Shown: in pieces, positions 28,524 through 37,186 of the stretch
Layout of the letters: the number at the start of each line of letters is the position of its first letter
Position numbering within the stretch: position 1 is the first letter of the stretch
DNA from: Cyanobacterium stanieri LEGE 03274
GTDB taxonomy: Bacteria; Cyanobacteriota; Cyanobacteriia; Cyanobacteriales; Cyanobacteriaceae
Direction: 5' to 3'
NCBI RefSeq assembly: GCF_015207825.1
Contig: NZ_JADEWC010000025.1
Span: 1 to 53,000 of the forward strand
DNA: 53,000 nucleotides
The notes under the pieces: generated by a model
Database searches by the model: none
Told to the model about the DNA's origin: nothing
The model's input: the letters and a program-made list of their open reading frames with translations, nothing else
Program-made: the position numbers and the translations under genes

Positions 28524-28552
28524 TTGACATAAACACATTTTTAGTGTAAAGA
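28524..28552 (+). promoter_or_regulatory. Likely promoter of purU
   Basis: A perfect TTGACA at 28524-28529 and TAAAGA at 28547-28552 are spaced by 17 bases, about 65 bases before the purU ATG. The -10 box is only a moderate match. Confidence 0.45.
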
Positions 28553-28615
28553 CTTATAAACTTGTTTAACAATAACCATCTTAATACTTAACAAACAGAA
28601 AAGAAACTATTAACT

Positions 28616-29482
28616 ATGGGGAAATCTCCGAGCAAAGAAACCGCAACATTATTAGTATCTTGCCCAGATCAACAGGGTTTAGTAGCAAAGATAGCTAACT
28701 TTATATATTCTAATGGTGGTAATATTATTCATGCAGATCACCACACGGATTTAGAAGCGGGTTTATTTCTCTCTCGCATTGAATGGCAATTGGAGGGTTT
28801 TAATTTACCTAAGGATTTAATTGATGCCGCCTTTGGTGCGATCGCCCTTCCCCTCAAAGCCACATGGCAACTACACTTTTCCGAAAACATTCCTCGCCTT
28901 GCCATTTGGGTAAGCAAACAAGATCATTGTCTCTATGACCTATTATGGCGCATCAAAGCCAAAGAACTAAAAGCCGAGGTAGGATTAATCATTAGTAACC
29001 ATCAAGACTTAGCCCCCGTAGCCCAACAATTCGACATCCCCTATCACTATATTCCCATCACTAAAGAAAATAAAACCGAACAAGAAGCCAAAGAAATTGA
29101 AATACTCAAAAAAGCCCATATCGACTTAGTGATATTGGCAAAATATATGCAAGTATTAAGCCCCCAGTTTATCCAACAAATACCCAATATTATCAATATT
29201 CACCATTCCTTTTTACCTGCCTTCGTAGGGGCAAAACCCTATCACCAAGCATACTCTAGGGGAGTTAAAATTATCGGTGCCACAGGGCATTATGTGACCC
29301 AAGATTTAGACGCAGGGCCTATCATCGAACAAGACGTGGTAAGAATTAGTCACCGTGACACCGTTCCTGATTTAATTAGAAAAGGAAAAGACTTAGAAAA
29401 AATAGTCCTTTCCCGTGCCGTCAGGTTACATCTCCAACAAAGGGTATTAGTATATGGTAACAAAACCGTGGTTTTCGGATAG
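28616..29482 (+). CDS. purU: Formyltetrahydrofolate deformylase
   Basis: Cytosolic enzyme of 288 aa that hydrolyses 10-formyl-THF to formate and THF, balancing one-carbon pools. An ACT domain occupies about residues 10-85 (LLVSCPDQQGLVAKIANFIY). The formyltransferase-fold catalytic domain shows SNHQDLAPVA, IINIHHSFLPAF with the catalytic His, and GATGHYVTQDLDAGPIIEQD with the catalytic Asp. These features distinguish PurU from PurN, which lacks the ACT domain. It stands alone, with repeat R1 after its stop. Confidence 0.95.
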   Translation: MGKSPSKETATLLVSCPDQQGLVAKIANFIYSNGGNIIHADHHTDLEAGLFLSRIEWQLEGFNLPKDLIDAAFGAIALPLKATWQLHFSENIPRLAIWVSKQDHCLYDLLWRIKAKELKAEVGLIISNHQDLAPVAQQFDIPYHYIPITKENKTEQEAKEIEILKKAHIDLVILAKYMQVLSPQFIQQIPNIINIHHSFLPAFVGAKPYHQAYSRGVKIIGATGHYVTQDLDAGPIIEQDVVRISHRDTVPDLIRKGKDLEKIVLSRAVRLHLQQRVLVYGNKTVVFG

Positions 29483-29540
29483 AAGTCAAGGATATTGAGA
29501 ATATTACGAAGAATTATCCATTTTCAATTATTATTTTTGA

Positions 29541-29718
29541 CCTCAGTTCGGGATTTGCCAGTATGGTAGGGGACGTACCATGGCACGTCCGTACAGGTTA
29601 CAGGGGATGGGGAGTATGGGAAATGGGGAGTAAGAGTAAAATAGTTCAATTATTCATTGTCAATTGTCAATTGTCAATTATTCACCCCTTTACAAGACTA
29701 TAAATTTTATCCCAAACT
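29541..29718 (-). repeat. Dispersed repeat R1, inverted relative to 39144-39310
   Basis: On the minus strand it reads AGTTTGGGATAAAATTTATA and then GTCTTGTAAAGG, three TTGACAA-type heptamers (TTGACAATTGACAATTGACA), TACTCCCCAT units and CCTGTACGGACGTGCC. It matches 39144-39310 closely over about 160 bases. It contains the 20-base palindrome-like GGACGTACCATGGCACGTCC at 29571-29590 (two mismatches). It fills the gap between purU and smtA and its edge touches the smtA stop codon. Confidence 0.8.
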
Positions 29719-29723
29719 CCAGG

Positions 29724-29894
29724 TTATTTATGACATCCACACCCAGTATGTCCACAACCACTACTACCACTAGGATGACCATCAGCACAAGCCTGACAAC
29801 AATAATAGTGATCATTTTTTTGCACTGCATCACTCAAATTAACGATACATAAACAAGAGGGACAAGCACACTTCATTTGCGTTACGGTAGTCAT
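29724..29894 (-). CDS. smtA: Cyanobacterial metallothionein SmtA
   Basis: A 56-aa Cys-rich zinc/cadmium-binding protein. Cysteines fall at residues 9, 11, 14, 16, 32, 36, 47, 52 and 54, with His40, His49 and His55, which are the same positions I recall as metal ligands in SmtA of Synechococcus PCC 7942. It shares KCAC, YYC, ACADGH and GCGHTGC. One additional cysteine, Cys33, makes ten. The ATG is preceded by AGGAG. A strong SmtB-type operator lies 49-74 bases upstream, and a Zur-type regulator gene lies upstream in the same direction. Confidence 0.95.
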   Translation of the reverse strand: MTTVTQMKCACPSCLCIVNLSDAVQKNDHYYCCQACADGHPSGSSGCGHTGCGCHK

Positions 29895-29942
29895 ATTTTT
29901 TTCTCCTAAATACAGTTAGAATTTGATTTATGTTTATATGTT

Positions 29943-29968
29943 AACACATGAACAGGTGTTCAGGTATT
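29943..29968 (-). promoter_or_regulatory. ArsR/SmtB-type 12-2-12 operator of smtA
   Basis: The perfect inverted repeat TGAACA-GG-TGTTCA (29949-29962) is embedded in 12-base arms that match at ten of twelve positions. This is the layout of SmtB/ZiaR operators, and the left arm AACACATGAACA is what I recall from the Synechococcus smt site. It overlaps the expected -35 region of smtA; a TATAAA-like -10 lies at 29933-29938 on the minus strand. Confidence 0.75.
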
Positions 29969-29993
29969 GATTATAAAAAAATTAATAATGATT

Positions 29994-30389
29994 TTATTTT
30001 TCGGTATATTGTTGTTGACACTCATTACAAAGACCAAAAAACTCTAAGGTATGATAATAAACTGTAAATTTTTGTGAAGCACACCATTGATGTAGTTGTT
30101 CATCCACAGGGCAATCATCTAAGGGAATGGACTCACCGCAGGAAACACAGTTAAGATGATGGGGATGATGTTCACGTTTGATAACGCTGTAGAGAGATTC
30201 ACCAGTGGAGGAGATTCGCTCTTGAATTAAGCCATCTTGATGTAGAGCTTTTAGGCTACGATATACCGTTGCTAAACCAGTGCTAGAGCCTTTTTCCCTT
30301 AATTTGAAGTGTATTTGTTGGGCGCTAATTTCTCCTTTTATTTTTTGAAGTAAATCGAGGATAAGTTGTTGATTTTTAGTTGGTCGCAT
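29994..30389 (-). CDS. zur: Fur-family regulator, Zur type
   Basis: Zinc-responsive repressor of 131 aa. The winged helix (about residues 1-80) shows ATVYRSLKALHQDGLI. The dimerisation and metal domain has HHPHHLNCVSCG and the C-terminal FFGLCNEC, giving the structural CxxC pairs. HTLEFFGLCNEC is more Zur-like than Fur- or PerR-like, but the assignment rests on pattern only. It lies immediately upstream of smtA in the same direction with a 99-base gap, so the two may share transcripts. In a marine Synechococcus, Zur is reported to activate a metallothionein gene, which makes this adjacency meaningful. Confidence 0.82.
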   Translation of the reverse strand: MRPTKNQQLILDLLQKIKGEISAQQIHFKLREKGSSTGLATVYRSLKALHQDGLIQERISSTGESLYSVIKREHHPHHLNCVSCGESIPLDDCPVDEQLHQWCASQKFTVYYHTLEFFGLCNECQQQYTEK

Positions 30390-30591
30390 TATATGGAGGG
30401 AAAATTAATGATAATTGATGATAAAGGATTATATATCTTATTTTATCAAGACAATGGATAGAATGAATCGATGATACATCCACAATCTATGGCAATGGTA
30501 CAACAACTTTAGATCTTTTAATGATATTTGGTGCGATCGCCCTTAAAAAATCTTCTTATCCCGTCCCCGCAAAATTATAAAGCAAAAAAAC
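30390..30591. other. Intergenic region upstream of zur
   Basis: Non-coding, with one HIP1 site (GCGATCGC at about 30534). It must carry the zur promoter on the minus strand, but I see no clear Zur box (a TGATAATNATTATCA-like palindrome), only the fragment TGATAATTGATGATAAAGGA near 30409-30428, which is suggestive at best. Confidence 0.4.
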
Positions 30592-30620
30592 TTGACATAA
30601 TAAAAATCCCTATGTTAGAT
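30592..30620 (+). promoter_or_regulatory. Strong promoter of the small-ORF transcript
   Basis: A perfect TTGACA at 30592-30597 and TTAGAT at 30615-30620 are spaced by 17 bases. The predicted start is near 30627, some 50 bases before the small ORF. Confidence 0.6.
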
Positions 30621-30677
30621 TATTAACAAATAAACCTTTTAGAGTTTAACCGTTCAGGAAGAAAGGAGGTGATGCCC

Positions 30678-30749
30678 ATGGTTGATAGTAGTAAAACTTT
30701 GGGTTCTCTAGCTGGGCAAACTGATCTGAGTTCTGGAGCTATTCTTTAA
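30678..30749 (+). CDS. Candidate 23-aa small protein with a maximal Shine-Dalgarno
   Basis: The peptide begins MVDSSKTLGSLAGQTDLSSG and ends AIL. Bases 30662-30673 read AAAGGAGGTGAT, twelve bases fully complementary to the usual 16S rRNA 3' end. GGAGG lies eight bases before the ATG at 30678, which is ideal. An in-frame ATG at 30672 overlaps that sequence and is therefore unlikely. The ORF sits in its own unit with a strong promoter and a terminator. It is serine- and glycine-rich with no membrane helix. I know no homologue. It could be a regulatory leader peptide, but no gene follows on this strand before the terminator. Confidence 0.5.
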   Translation: MVDSSKTLGSLAGQTDLSSGAIL

Positions 30750-30845
30750 AATATAATTCTGATTTGGTCATTGGTACATTTACGAGAGTTATTTAAAAGT
30801 TTCATCCAGCAGTTACAGTGAAACCCTATAGGGAATCCCTAACTT

Positions 30846-30876
30846 AAAAAGCCCTTGGAATATCCGAGGGCTTTTT
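30846..30876. terminator. Bidirectional terminator between the small-ORF unit and gltA
   Basis: AAAAAGCCCTTGGA pairs with TCCGAGGGCTTTTT around the loop ATA (one G-T pair). A T-run exists on either strand, so it can end both the plus-strand small transcript and the minus-strand gltA transcript, whose stop is 12 bases away. Confidence 0.8.
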
Positions 30877-30887
30877 GATTGATTATT

Positions 30888-32033
30888 TTATGAGCGCTCT
30901 TCTATAGGAACATAAACCCCATCTTTTTGTCCTACATAAATTTGAGTAGGTCGGAAAATGCGATTGACAGCCAACTGTTCGCGCCAGTGAGCCAACCAAC
31001 CAGCCACACGGGAAATGGCAAACATTGGAGTAAACAAATCAGGTTTAATGCCCAACTTGCGATATACCAAACCAGAATAAAAGTCCACATTTGCATAAAT
31101 ACCCTTGTGTCCTAGCTTTTCCGCCACAACCCTTTCAACCTCTAGGGCAATATCATAATATTCATCATGACCCGTAAGCTCAAAAAGTCTTTCCGCTAAC
31201 TGTTGTAGAATTCTAGCACGGGGATCTTTCACCTTATAGACTCGATGACCAAAGCCCATAATTTTCTTTTTGTTTTCAATACAATCTTCAATGTAGGGTC
31301 GTACATTTTCGATAGAACCAATTTCCTCTAACATGGTCAATACCTCCTCATTCGCCCCCCCATGGAGAGGACCGGCCAAAGTACCCACAGCAGAAGCCAC
31401 CACCGCATAAGGATCAGTTAAAGTAGAAGCTGTTACCATAGCAGAGAAAGTAGAAGCATTCATCGTATGTTCTGCATGAAGCATTAAACACACATCAAAA
31501 ATACGAGCTTCTAACGGTTCTGGCTCTTTTTCCGTGAGCATATAAAGGAAATTGGCAGAATAATTAAGATCATCATTAGGCTTAACAGAATCATTCCCCC
31601 GACGCATTTGAGAAAAAGCCGCCACCATAGTGGGAATTTTTGCCAAAATTCTTACCACCGCATCTCTAATATATTCCTCCTTATCCAAAGCTCGACGAGA
31701 ATAAAAAAGCCCAAGGGCTGCCGCCGAAGTTTGTAGAGCATCCATGGGATGACCACTTTCAGGAAAACACTTCATCATATCTCGAATATGATATTTAATT
31801 CTACGGTGGTTATTTATATCCTCTTGAAAATCATCTAATTCCTGTTTACTAGGTAGTCTGCCCCAAATTAATAAAAATGCCGTTTCCAAAAAGGTACTTT
31901 TAGTGGCTAATTCTTCAATATTGATGCCTCTATACTTTAAGATACCTTCCTTCCCATCAACGTAACTGATACTAGATTGGGCTACGGGTACTCCTTCTAA
32001 ACCTGGTTTATACTCACAAGCTGGTTGTGCCAT
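30888..32033 (-). CDS. gltA: Citrate synthase
   Basis: Condenses oxaloacetate and acetyl-CoA in the (branched) TCA cycle. The 381-aa length fits the short bacterial type. Conserved catalytic segments are LHAEHTMNASTFSAMV, GTLAGPLHGGANEEV with the first active-site His, and GFGHRVYKVKDPRA with the second. The catalytic Asp lies in the NVDFYSGLVY segment. It may follow sixA on one transcript (133-base gap). The product is cytosolic and identification is certain. Confidence 0.96.
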   Translation of the reverse strand: MAQPACEYKPGLEGVPVAQSSISYVDGKEGILKYRGINIEELATKSTFLETAFLLIWGRLPSKQELDDFQEDINNHRRIKYHIRDMMKCFPESGHPMDALQTSAAALGLFYSRRALDKEEYIRDAVVRILAKIPTMVAAFSQMRRGNDSVKPNDDLNYSANFLYMLTEKEPEPLEARIFDVCLMLHAEHTMNASTFSAMVTASTLTDPYAVVASAVGTLAGPLHGGANEEVLTMLEEIGSIENVRPYIEDCIENKKKIMGFGHRVYKVKDPRARILQQLAERLFELTGHDEYYDIALEVERVVAEKLGHKGIYANVDFYSGLVYRKLGIKPDLFTPMFAISRVAGWLAHWREQLAVNRIFRPTQIYVGQKDGVYVPIEERS

Positions 32034-32166
32034 TTTTATACCTTATACAAATAAATATATTAAGTGAAAATAACTGATTTTTAGTTTCTTATAAGTCATA
32101 GGAGATACTAAACGACTGTTAGAGTATCTGGGACTTTCATTAAATTCCATTGTTAACCTTCCCCTG

Positions 32167-32673
32167 TCAACTGTCAATTGTTGTTAACAACCACTTGGGG
32201 GAAATGAGTAAAAATATTTCACCATTACCAAGAGGATTATAAATATCGAAAATATTGATACCGATTATTCCTGCTTTTTTCAAGGTGATTTTTTTTGCAC
32301 TTTTTCCCCATATCAGTGTTTCTGCCCAGTTTCCGAGATCTGGTTGATGACCTACCAGGATTAATTTATCATCTTTACTATAGCTTGAGTTTTGTAGGCT
32401 ATGAAGCCATGGTTGAATGTCTCCATCGGGCATTAGATAGTTACGTTCTTCTATTTTTGGAGCAATTTTATGTTCATAGAGAATTTCGGCGGTTTGTTTA
32501 GCTCGAACATAGGGGCTAGTAATAATCAGGTTACAGCAGTTTTCAACTTGTTTCAATTTTTGGGCTACTTGGTGGGTTTTGGCGATGCCTTTGGGGGTTA
32601 ATGCCCTTTCGGGATTATCTTCCCCTGCGATTCTTTCTTGGGCGATACCATGGCGAACAAAATATATTTTCAT
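32167..32673 (-). CDS. sixA: Phosphohistidine phosphatase SixA-like
   Basis: Histidine phosphatase superfamily protein of 168 aa. The catalytic RHG is in YFVRHGIAQERIAGEDNPERALTPKG. TSPYVRAKQTAEIL and LVGHQPDLGNWAE follow with the remaining active-site Arg and His. It would dephosphorylate phosphohistidine, for example on Hpt domains. The last codons (TTIDS and stop) are read from a CAATTGACAGTTGACAG repeat, so the natural C-terminus may have been replaced. It is followed by gltA in the same direction. Confidence 0.88.
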   Translation of the reverse strand: MKIYFVRHGIAQERIAGEDNPERALTPKGIAKTHQVAQKLKQVENCCNLIITSPYVRAKQTAEILYEHKIAPKIEERNYLMPDGDIQPWLHSLQNSSYSKDDKLILVGHQPDLGNWAETLIWGKSAKKITLKKAGIIGINIFDIYNPLGNGEIFLLISPKWLLTTIDS

Positions 32674-32883
32674 AACCTTAGTTTTGGATAATGGTTGTCA
32701 ATATGGTTAGGTTTCAGGTTTCGGATTTCAGGTTGCAGGTGATAGTTTGTTAACTGCCCATTGTCTATTACCCGCCTTCACTTTTTGCTGCAAACCCTAA
32801 TTAAGGTACATGGGTTCTTTTCCTCAAAATGATATGATTAAAAAATATATTAAATAGATAAAAGCAATTATATAAATTAGACT

Positions 32884-35703
32884 ATGTTTAAAAAGTTATT
32901 TGGTGATCCTAACGCAAGAAAACTAAAAAAGTTACAACCTCTGATTGCCGAGATTAATCTATTAGAGGAAGATTTTAAAAAATTATCTGATGATGAAATG
33001 AGGGCAAAAACGGCATCTTTTAAAGAGATGTTTGCCAAGACAAAAACTAAGGAAGAAAGAGATGATATATTGGATGAGATTTTGGTGGAAGCCTTTGCCC
33101 TAGTAAGAGAAGCTGGGGTAAGGGTTTTGGGTATGCGCCATTATGATGTGCAACTTTTAGGGGGTATTGTCTTACACACTGGGCAAATTGCTGAGATGAA
33201 AACAGGGGAAGGTAAAACCCTAGTGGCGACTTTACCGGCTTATCTTAATGGATTGACGGGGAAAGGGGTTCATGTGGTGACGGTTAACGACTATTTGGCT
33301 CGTCGTGATGCCGAATGGATGGGGCAAATTCACCGCTTTTTGGGTTTAGAAGTAGGTTTAATTCAAAGCGGTATGACTTCGGTGGAGCGCCGCAAAAATT
33401 ATTTGGCAGATATTACCTATGCTACTAATAGCGAATTGGGTTTTGATTATTTGCGGGATAACATGGCGACTTCCATTGAAGAAGTGGTACAACGATCGCC
33501 CCATTACTGTATCATTGACGAGGTAGATTCGATTTTAGTGGATGAAGCCCGTACACCGCTAATCATTTCAGGACAAGTTGATCGCCCCATAGAAAAATAT
33601 CAACAGGCTGCCCAGATAGCCCAGATGCTTACGAAACAAGAGGAAGAAGGAGATGGCGGCCATTACGAAGTGGACGAAAAAGCCCGTAATGTGTTACTAA
33701 CCGATGAAGGTTTTGCCCAGGCAGAGGAACTTTTGGGAGTAACAGACTTGTATGATCAAGAAAATCCTTGGGCGCACTACGTTTTCAATGCCATCAAAGC
33801 CAAAGAATTATTCACCCGTGATGTTAACTACATGGTGCGTAACGATGAGGTGGTAATCGTGGATGAATTTACAGGTAGGGTATTGGCAGGAAGGAGATGG
33901 AGCGATGGTTTACACCAAGCCGTGGAAGCCAAGGAAAAAGTAGAAATTCAACGGGAAACCCAAACCCTCGCCAGTATTACCTATCAAAATTTCTTTTTGT
34001 TGTACGAAAAACTATCGGGGATGACGGGTACAGCCAAAACCGAGGAGACAGAATTTGAGAAAGTTTATAACCTACAAGTAACCATCGTACCCACCAACCG
34101 CCCTAATGATCGTAATGATTTGCCCGATGTGGTGTATAAAAACGAAATCGCTAAATGGAAAGCGGTAGCAGAAGAATGTGCGGAGATGCACGAAACGGGG
34201 CGCCCTGTATTAGTCGGTACTACTAGCGTAGAGAAATCGGAATTATTATCAACCCTTTTGGCGGAGAAAAAGATTCCCCATAACCTGCTTAATGCCCGTC
34301 CTGAAAACGTGGAAAGGGAATCGGAAATTGTGGCTCAGGCAGGAAGAAAAGGGGCTGTAACCATTGCCACCAACATGGCGGGGCGTGGTACAGATATTAT
34401 CCTCGGTGGTAACTCTGACTACATGGCAAGGCTGAAAATTCGGGAGTATTTCATGCCCCAAATTGTTCGTCCTGAAGATGATCAATTAAAATTTAGTGTG
34501 GCGGGGATTGATATGGGTAAAAAAGCCAAAGGGCAAGGTTTTAACGGCAATGGCAATGGTAAAAAACCCAAAACTTGGAAGGCCACTTCTGATATTTTCC
34601 CCTGTGAGTTATCTTCTGAAACCGAAACGCAGTTAAAAGAAGTGGTGAAGTTGGCGGTGGATAGTTACGGTTTCCAAGGATTGTCAGAATTGGATGCTGA
34701 AGAAAAAATTGCGATCGCGGCGGAAAAAGCACCCATTGAAGATCCCGTTTTAATCCAACTACGGGAAGTATATAATAGCATCCGTGGTGAATATGAAAAC
34801 CTTACAGGCAAAGAACATGACGAGGTAATCGAAGCAGGAGGTTTACACGTAATTGGTACAGAAAGACACGAATCCCGCCGTATCGATAACCAATTGAGAG
34901 GAAGGGCAGGAAGACAAGGAGATCCCGGTTCTACTCGCTTCTTTTTGAGCTTAGAGGACAATTTATTGCGGATTTTTGGGGGCGATCGCGTGGCTGGACT
35001 CATGAATGCCTTTAGGGTAGAGGAAGATATGCCCATCGAGTCTGGAATGCTCACCCGTTCCCTTGAAGGCGCCCAGAAAAAGGTGGAAACCTTCTATTAC
35101 GATGCCCGTAAGAGCGTTTTTGAGTATGACGAAGTGATGAACAACCAAAGACGGGCGATTTATGCTGAACGTCGTCGAGTTTTAGAAGGAGAAGATTTGA
35201 AAGATCAAGTTATCCAGTATGCCGAGAAAACCATGGATGAAATTGTTGATGCCTACGTCAATCCCGACTTACCCCCCGATGAATGGAACCTGGAGGCGCT
35301 CGTGGACAAAGCCAAAGAGTTTATCTACCTCCTCCAAGATGTCACCGTCAAAGACTTAGAAGATATGACATCCACCGAGATGAAAACCTTTTTAAGAGAA
35401 GAAGTTCATAAAGCCTACGACATCAAAGAAAATCAGATCGAAAAACTCCAACCGGGGTTAATGCGTCAAGCCGAAAGATTCTTTATCCTCCAACAAATCG
35501 ACACCCTCTGGCGTGAACACCTACAAAACATGGATGGATTACGCGAAGCCGTTGGCTTACGGGGTTATGGACAAAAAGATCCCCTCATTGAATACAAACA
35601 AGAGGGTTACGAAATGTTCTTGGAAATGATGATCGATATTCGCCGTAATGTCGTTTATTCTCTCTTCCAGTTCCAACCCCAAGCCCAACCCCAAGCAGTA
35701 TAA
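32884..35703 (+). CDS. secA: Preprotein translocase ATPase SecA
   Basis: Motor of Sec-dependent export to thylakoid lumen, periplasm and membranes, 939 aa. Visible are the DEAD motor [19 protein letters not shown] with Walker [18 protein letters not shown], the preprotein cross-linking domain, NBD2 with [14 protein letters not shown] and [15 protein letters not shown], and the helical scaffold and wing. A cyanobacterial-type insertion with [11 protein letters not shown] lies near residues 546-556. The C-terminus ends in QPQAQPQAV without the Cys-rich zinc tail of E. coli SecA, as is usual in cyanobacteria. Single gene with its own terminator-like hairpin. Confidence 0.97.
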   Translation: MFKKLFGDPNARKLKKLQPLIAEINLLEEDFKKLSDDEMRAKTASFKEMFAKTKTKEERDDILDEILVEAFALVREAGVRVLGMRHYDVQLLGGIVLHTGQIAEMKTGEGKTLVATLPAYLNGLTGKGVHVVTVNDYLARRDAEWMGQIHRFLGLEVGLIQSGMTSVERRKNYLADITYATNSELGFDYLRDNMATSIEEVVQRSPHYCIIDEVDSILVDEARTPLIISGQVDRPIEKYQQAAQIAQMLTKQEEEGDGGHYEVDEKARNVLLTDEGFAQAEELLGVTDLYDQENPWAHYVFNAIKAKELFTRDVNYMVRNDEVVIVDEFTGRVLAGRRWSDGLHQAVEAKEKVEIQRETQTLASITYQNFFLLYEKLSGMTGTAKTEETEFEKVYNLQVTIVPTNRPNDRNDLPDVVYKNEIAKWKAVAEECAEMHETGRPVLVGTTSVEKSELLSTLLAEKKIPHNLLNARPENVERESEIVAQAGRKGAVTIATNMAGRGTDIILGGNSDYMARLKIREYFMPQIVRPEDDQLKFSVAGIDMGKKAKGQGFNGNGNGKKPKTWKATSDIFPCELSSETETQLKEVVKLAVDSYGFQGLSELDAEEKIAIAAEKAPIEDPVLIQLREVYNSIRGEYENLTGKEHDEVIEAGGLHVIGTERHESRRIDNQLRGRAGRQGDPGSTRFFLSLEDNLLRIFGGDRVAGLMNAFRVEEDMPIESGMLTRSLEGAQKKVETFYYDARKSVFEYDEVMNNQRRAIYAERRRVLEGEDLKDQVIQYAEKTMDEIVDAYVNPDLPPDEWNLEALVDKAKEFIYLLQDVTVKDLEDMTSTEMKTFLREEVHKAYDIKENQIEKLQPGLMRQAERFFILQQIDTLWREHLQNMDGLREAVGLRGYGQKDPLIEYKQEGYEMFLEMMIDIRRNVVYSLFQFQPQAQPQAV

Positions 35704-35730
35704 TGGCTTTGCCCTAATTTCTTGATAAAA

Positions 35731-35752
35731 GTCCCCCATTATTGGGGGATTT
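35731..35752 (+). terminator. Hairpin after secA
   Basis: TCCCCCA pairs with TGGGGGA around TTAT, followed by only TTT. Usable as a weak terminator for secA. Confidence 0.5.
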
Positions 35753-35911
35753 AGGGGTAAAACCGAATTTATAGGGTGATACACCAGATATAATTCCTAA
35801 CTTGAGTTCAGGATAAAATTAATAATTTTGTCAAGGTGTTAGCTATCAGGTGTTAGGTATCAGAATTTACAAAAACTGTACTTTGTATGAAATTCCTGAG
35901 TCAAAATATAC

Positions 35912-35966
35912 CTTAGTTCAATTTATTGAACGATAAACCCTTAGCCGTGTAATTCATTACACGGTG
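35912..35966 (-). repeat. MITE-like palindromic repeat, core copy F
   Basis: TTAGTTCAATTTATTGAACG (first hairpin) and CCGTGTAATTCATTACACGG (35945-35964; perfect 9-bp arms, loop TC) repeat the core of copies A, B and E. The terminal ATCAAGTTC ends are not recognisable here, so this is a core-only or decayed copy. Confidence 0.8.
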
Positions 35967-36070
35967 GATAAAGATAAATTTGCCATAACTGATTGAATAA
36001 TTTGTAACTAGGGATGACTCAAACTGAATATAATATGATTTTACTGGAAAGATAAAAATAAGATATTAAA

Positions 36071-37186
36071 ATGTCCGCCCAAAAAACTATTTGTATCACC
36101 CTTGGCACACGCCCAGAAGCCATCAAACTCGCACCCGTTATTCAAACCTTTCAAAATAGCCCAGAATTTGATACCAAAGTGATTTTGACAGGGCAACATC
36201 GGGAAATGGTTGCTCAGGTAATGGACATTTTTGGTTTAACCGCCGATGAAGACTTAGACATCATGCAACCTAATCAAACCCTCAGCGATATTACCTGTCG
36301 TAGTTTACAAGGGTTAGAAAAAATATTTCAAAAAATTAAACCTCAATTAGTTATCGCCCAAGGGGATACTACCACCGCCTTTGCGGCTGCCCTTGCTTCA
36401 TTTTATCAACAAATTCCTGTGGGCCATGTGGAAGCCGGATTACGCACCAATAATATTTATAATCCTTTTCCTGAAGAAGCCAATCGTCGTCTAATTTCTC
36501 AAATTACCCAACTCCATTTTGCACCCACTACCCTAGCGGTGGAAAACTTAAAAAATTCGGGGGTAACGGGGGAAATTCACCACACAGGTAACACGGTAAT
36601 AGATGCTTTGTTATCGGTGGCTGACAAAAATCCTCCCTGTGATGTGGAGGGGCTAAACTGGGATCAATATAGGGTATTGTTAATGACTGTCCATCGCCGA
36701 GAAAATTGGGGTGAACCTTTACAGGACATTATTAAAGGGATGCAGTTAATTTTAGATCAATTTCCTGATGTGGCGATCCTGCTTCCCCTCCATCGTAATC
36801 CCACGGTAAGAAATCCCATCAAACAGGCTTTTGATAACCATGAAAGGGTATTTTTAACCGAGCCTTTAGATTACCAAGAATTAGTAGGAGCAATTAAGCG
36901 CAGTTTTTTCCTTTTAACTGATTCTGGAGGTTTACAAGAAGAAGCTCCCAGTTTAGGAAAACCTATCTTAGTTTTACGAGAAACAACGGAAAGACCAGAG
37001 GCTATTACTGCAGGAACGGCAAAATTAATCGGCACTGATGCAGAAATAATTTTTCAATCTGCCCAAGAATTATTGACCAATCAAAGTAGTTATGATGAGA
37101 TGGCAGGGGCTATTAATCCTTTTGGGGATGGGAAGGCGTGCGATCGCATCTTAAACATAGTCAAAAATTACTTAGGAATTGTCTAA
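36071..37186 (+). CDS. wecB: UDP-N-acetylglucosamine 2-epimerase (non-hydrolysing)
   Basis: Makes UDP-ManNAc for surface polysaccharide. At 371 aa it is the usual length. Family motifs are TLGTRPEAIKLAPVI at the start, GQHREMV, AQGDTTTAFAAALASFY, VGHVEAGLRTNN, PEEANRRLISQIT, HRRENWGEPL and LTDSGGLQEEAPSLGKP. It is soluble. Its stop codon is adjacent to the stop of the convergent serpin gene with no intergenic base. No other capsule genes are near except the O-antigen-ligase-like gene 13 kb away. Confidence 0.95.
   Translation: MSAQKTICITLGTRPEAIKLAPVIQTFQNSPEFDTKVILTGQHREMVAQVMDIFGLTADEDLDIMQPNQTLSDITCRSLQGLEKIFQKIKPQLVIAQGDTTTAFAAALASFYQQIPVGHVEAGLRTNNIYNPFPEEANRRLISQITQLHFAPTTLAVENLKNSGVTGEIHHTGNTVIDALLSVADKNPPCDVEGLNWDQYRVLLMTVHRRENWGEPLQDIIKGMQLILDQFPDVAILLPLHRNPTVRNPIKQAFDNHERVFLTEPLDYQELVGAIKRSFFLLTDSGGLQEEAPSLGKPILVLRETTERPEAITAGTAKLIGTDAEIIFQSAQELLTNQSSYDEMAGAINPFGDGKACDRILNIVKNYLGIV

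Larger units (their letters stand above)
35704..36070. other. Intergenic region between secA and wecB
   Basis: These 367 bases contain a hairpin after secA (35732-35748), a short tandem repeat GGTGTTAGCTATCA/GGTGTTAGGTATCA (about 35836-35863), the MITE core copy at 35912-35966 and AT-rich sequence leading to wecB. No ORF is supportable. Confidence 0.6.

Noticed and set aside
29655-29700. CRISPR-like array of ACAATTG units
   Set aside because: Units are 7-base tandem repeats without unique spacers; they belong to dispersed repeat R1.
30640-30700. Possible glutamine (glnA/downstream-peptide) riboswitch, suggested by CCGTTCAGG and GATAGTAG before a short ORF
   Set aside because: Only fragments of the conserved core match and the AGTAG part lies inside the ORF; the expected pairing is not found.
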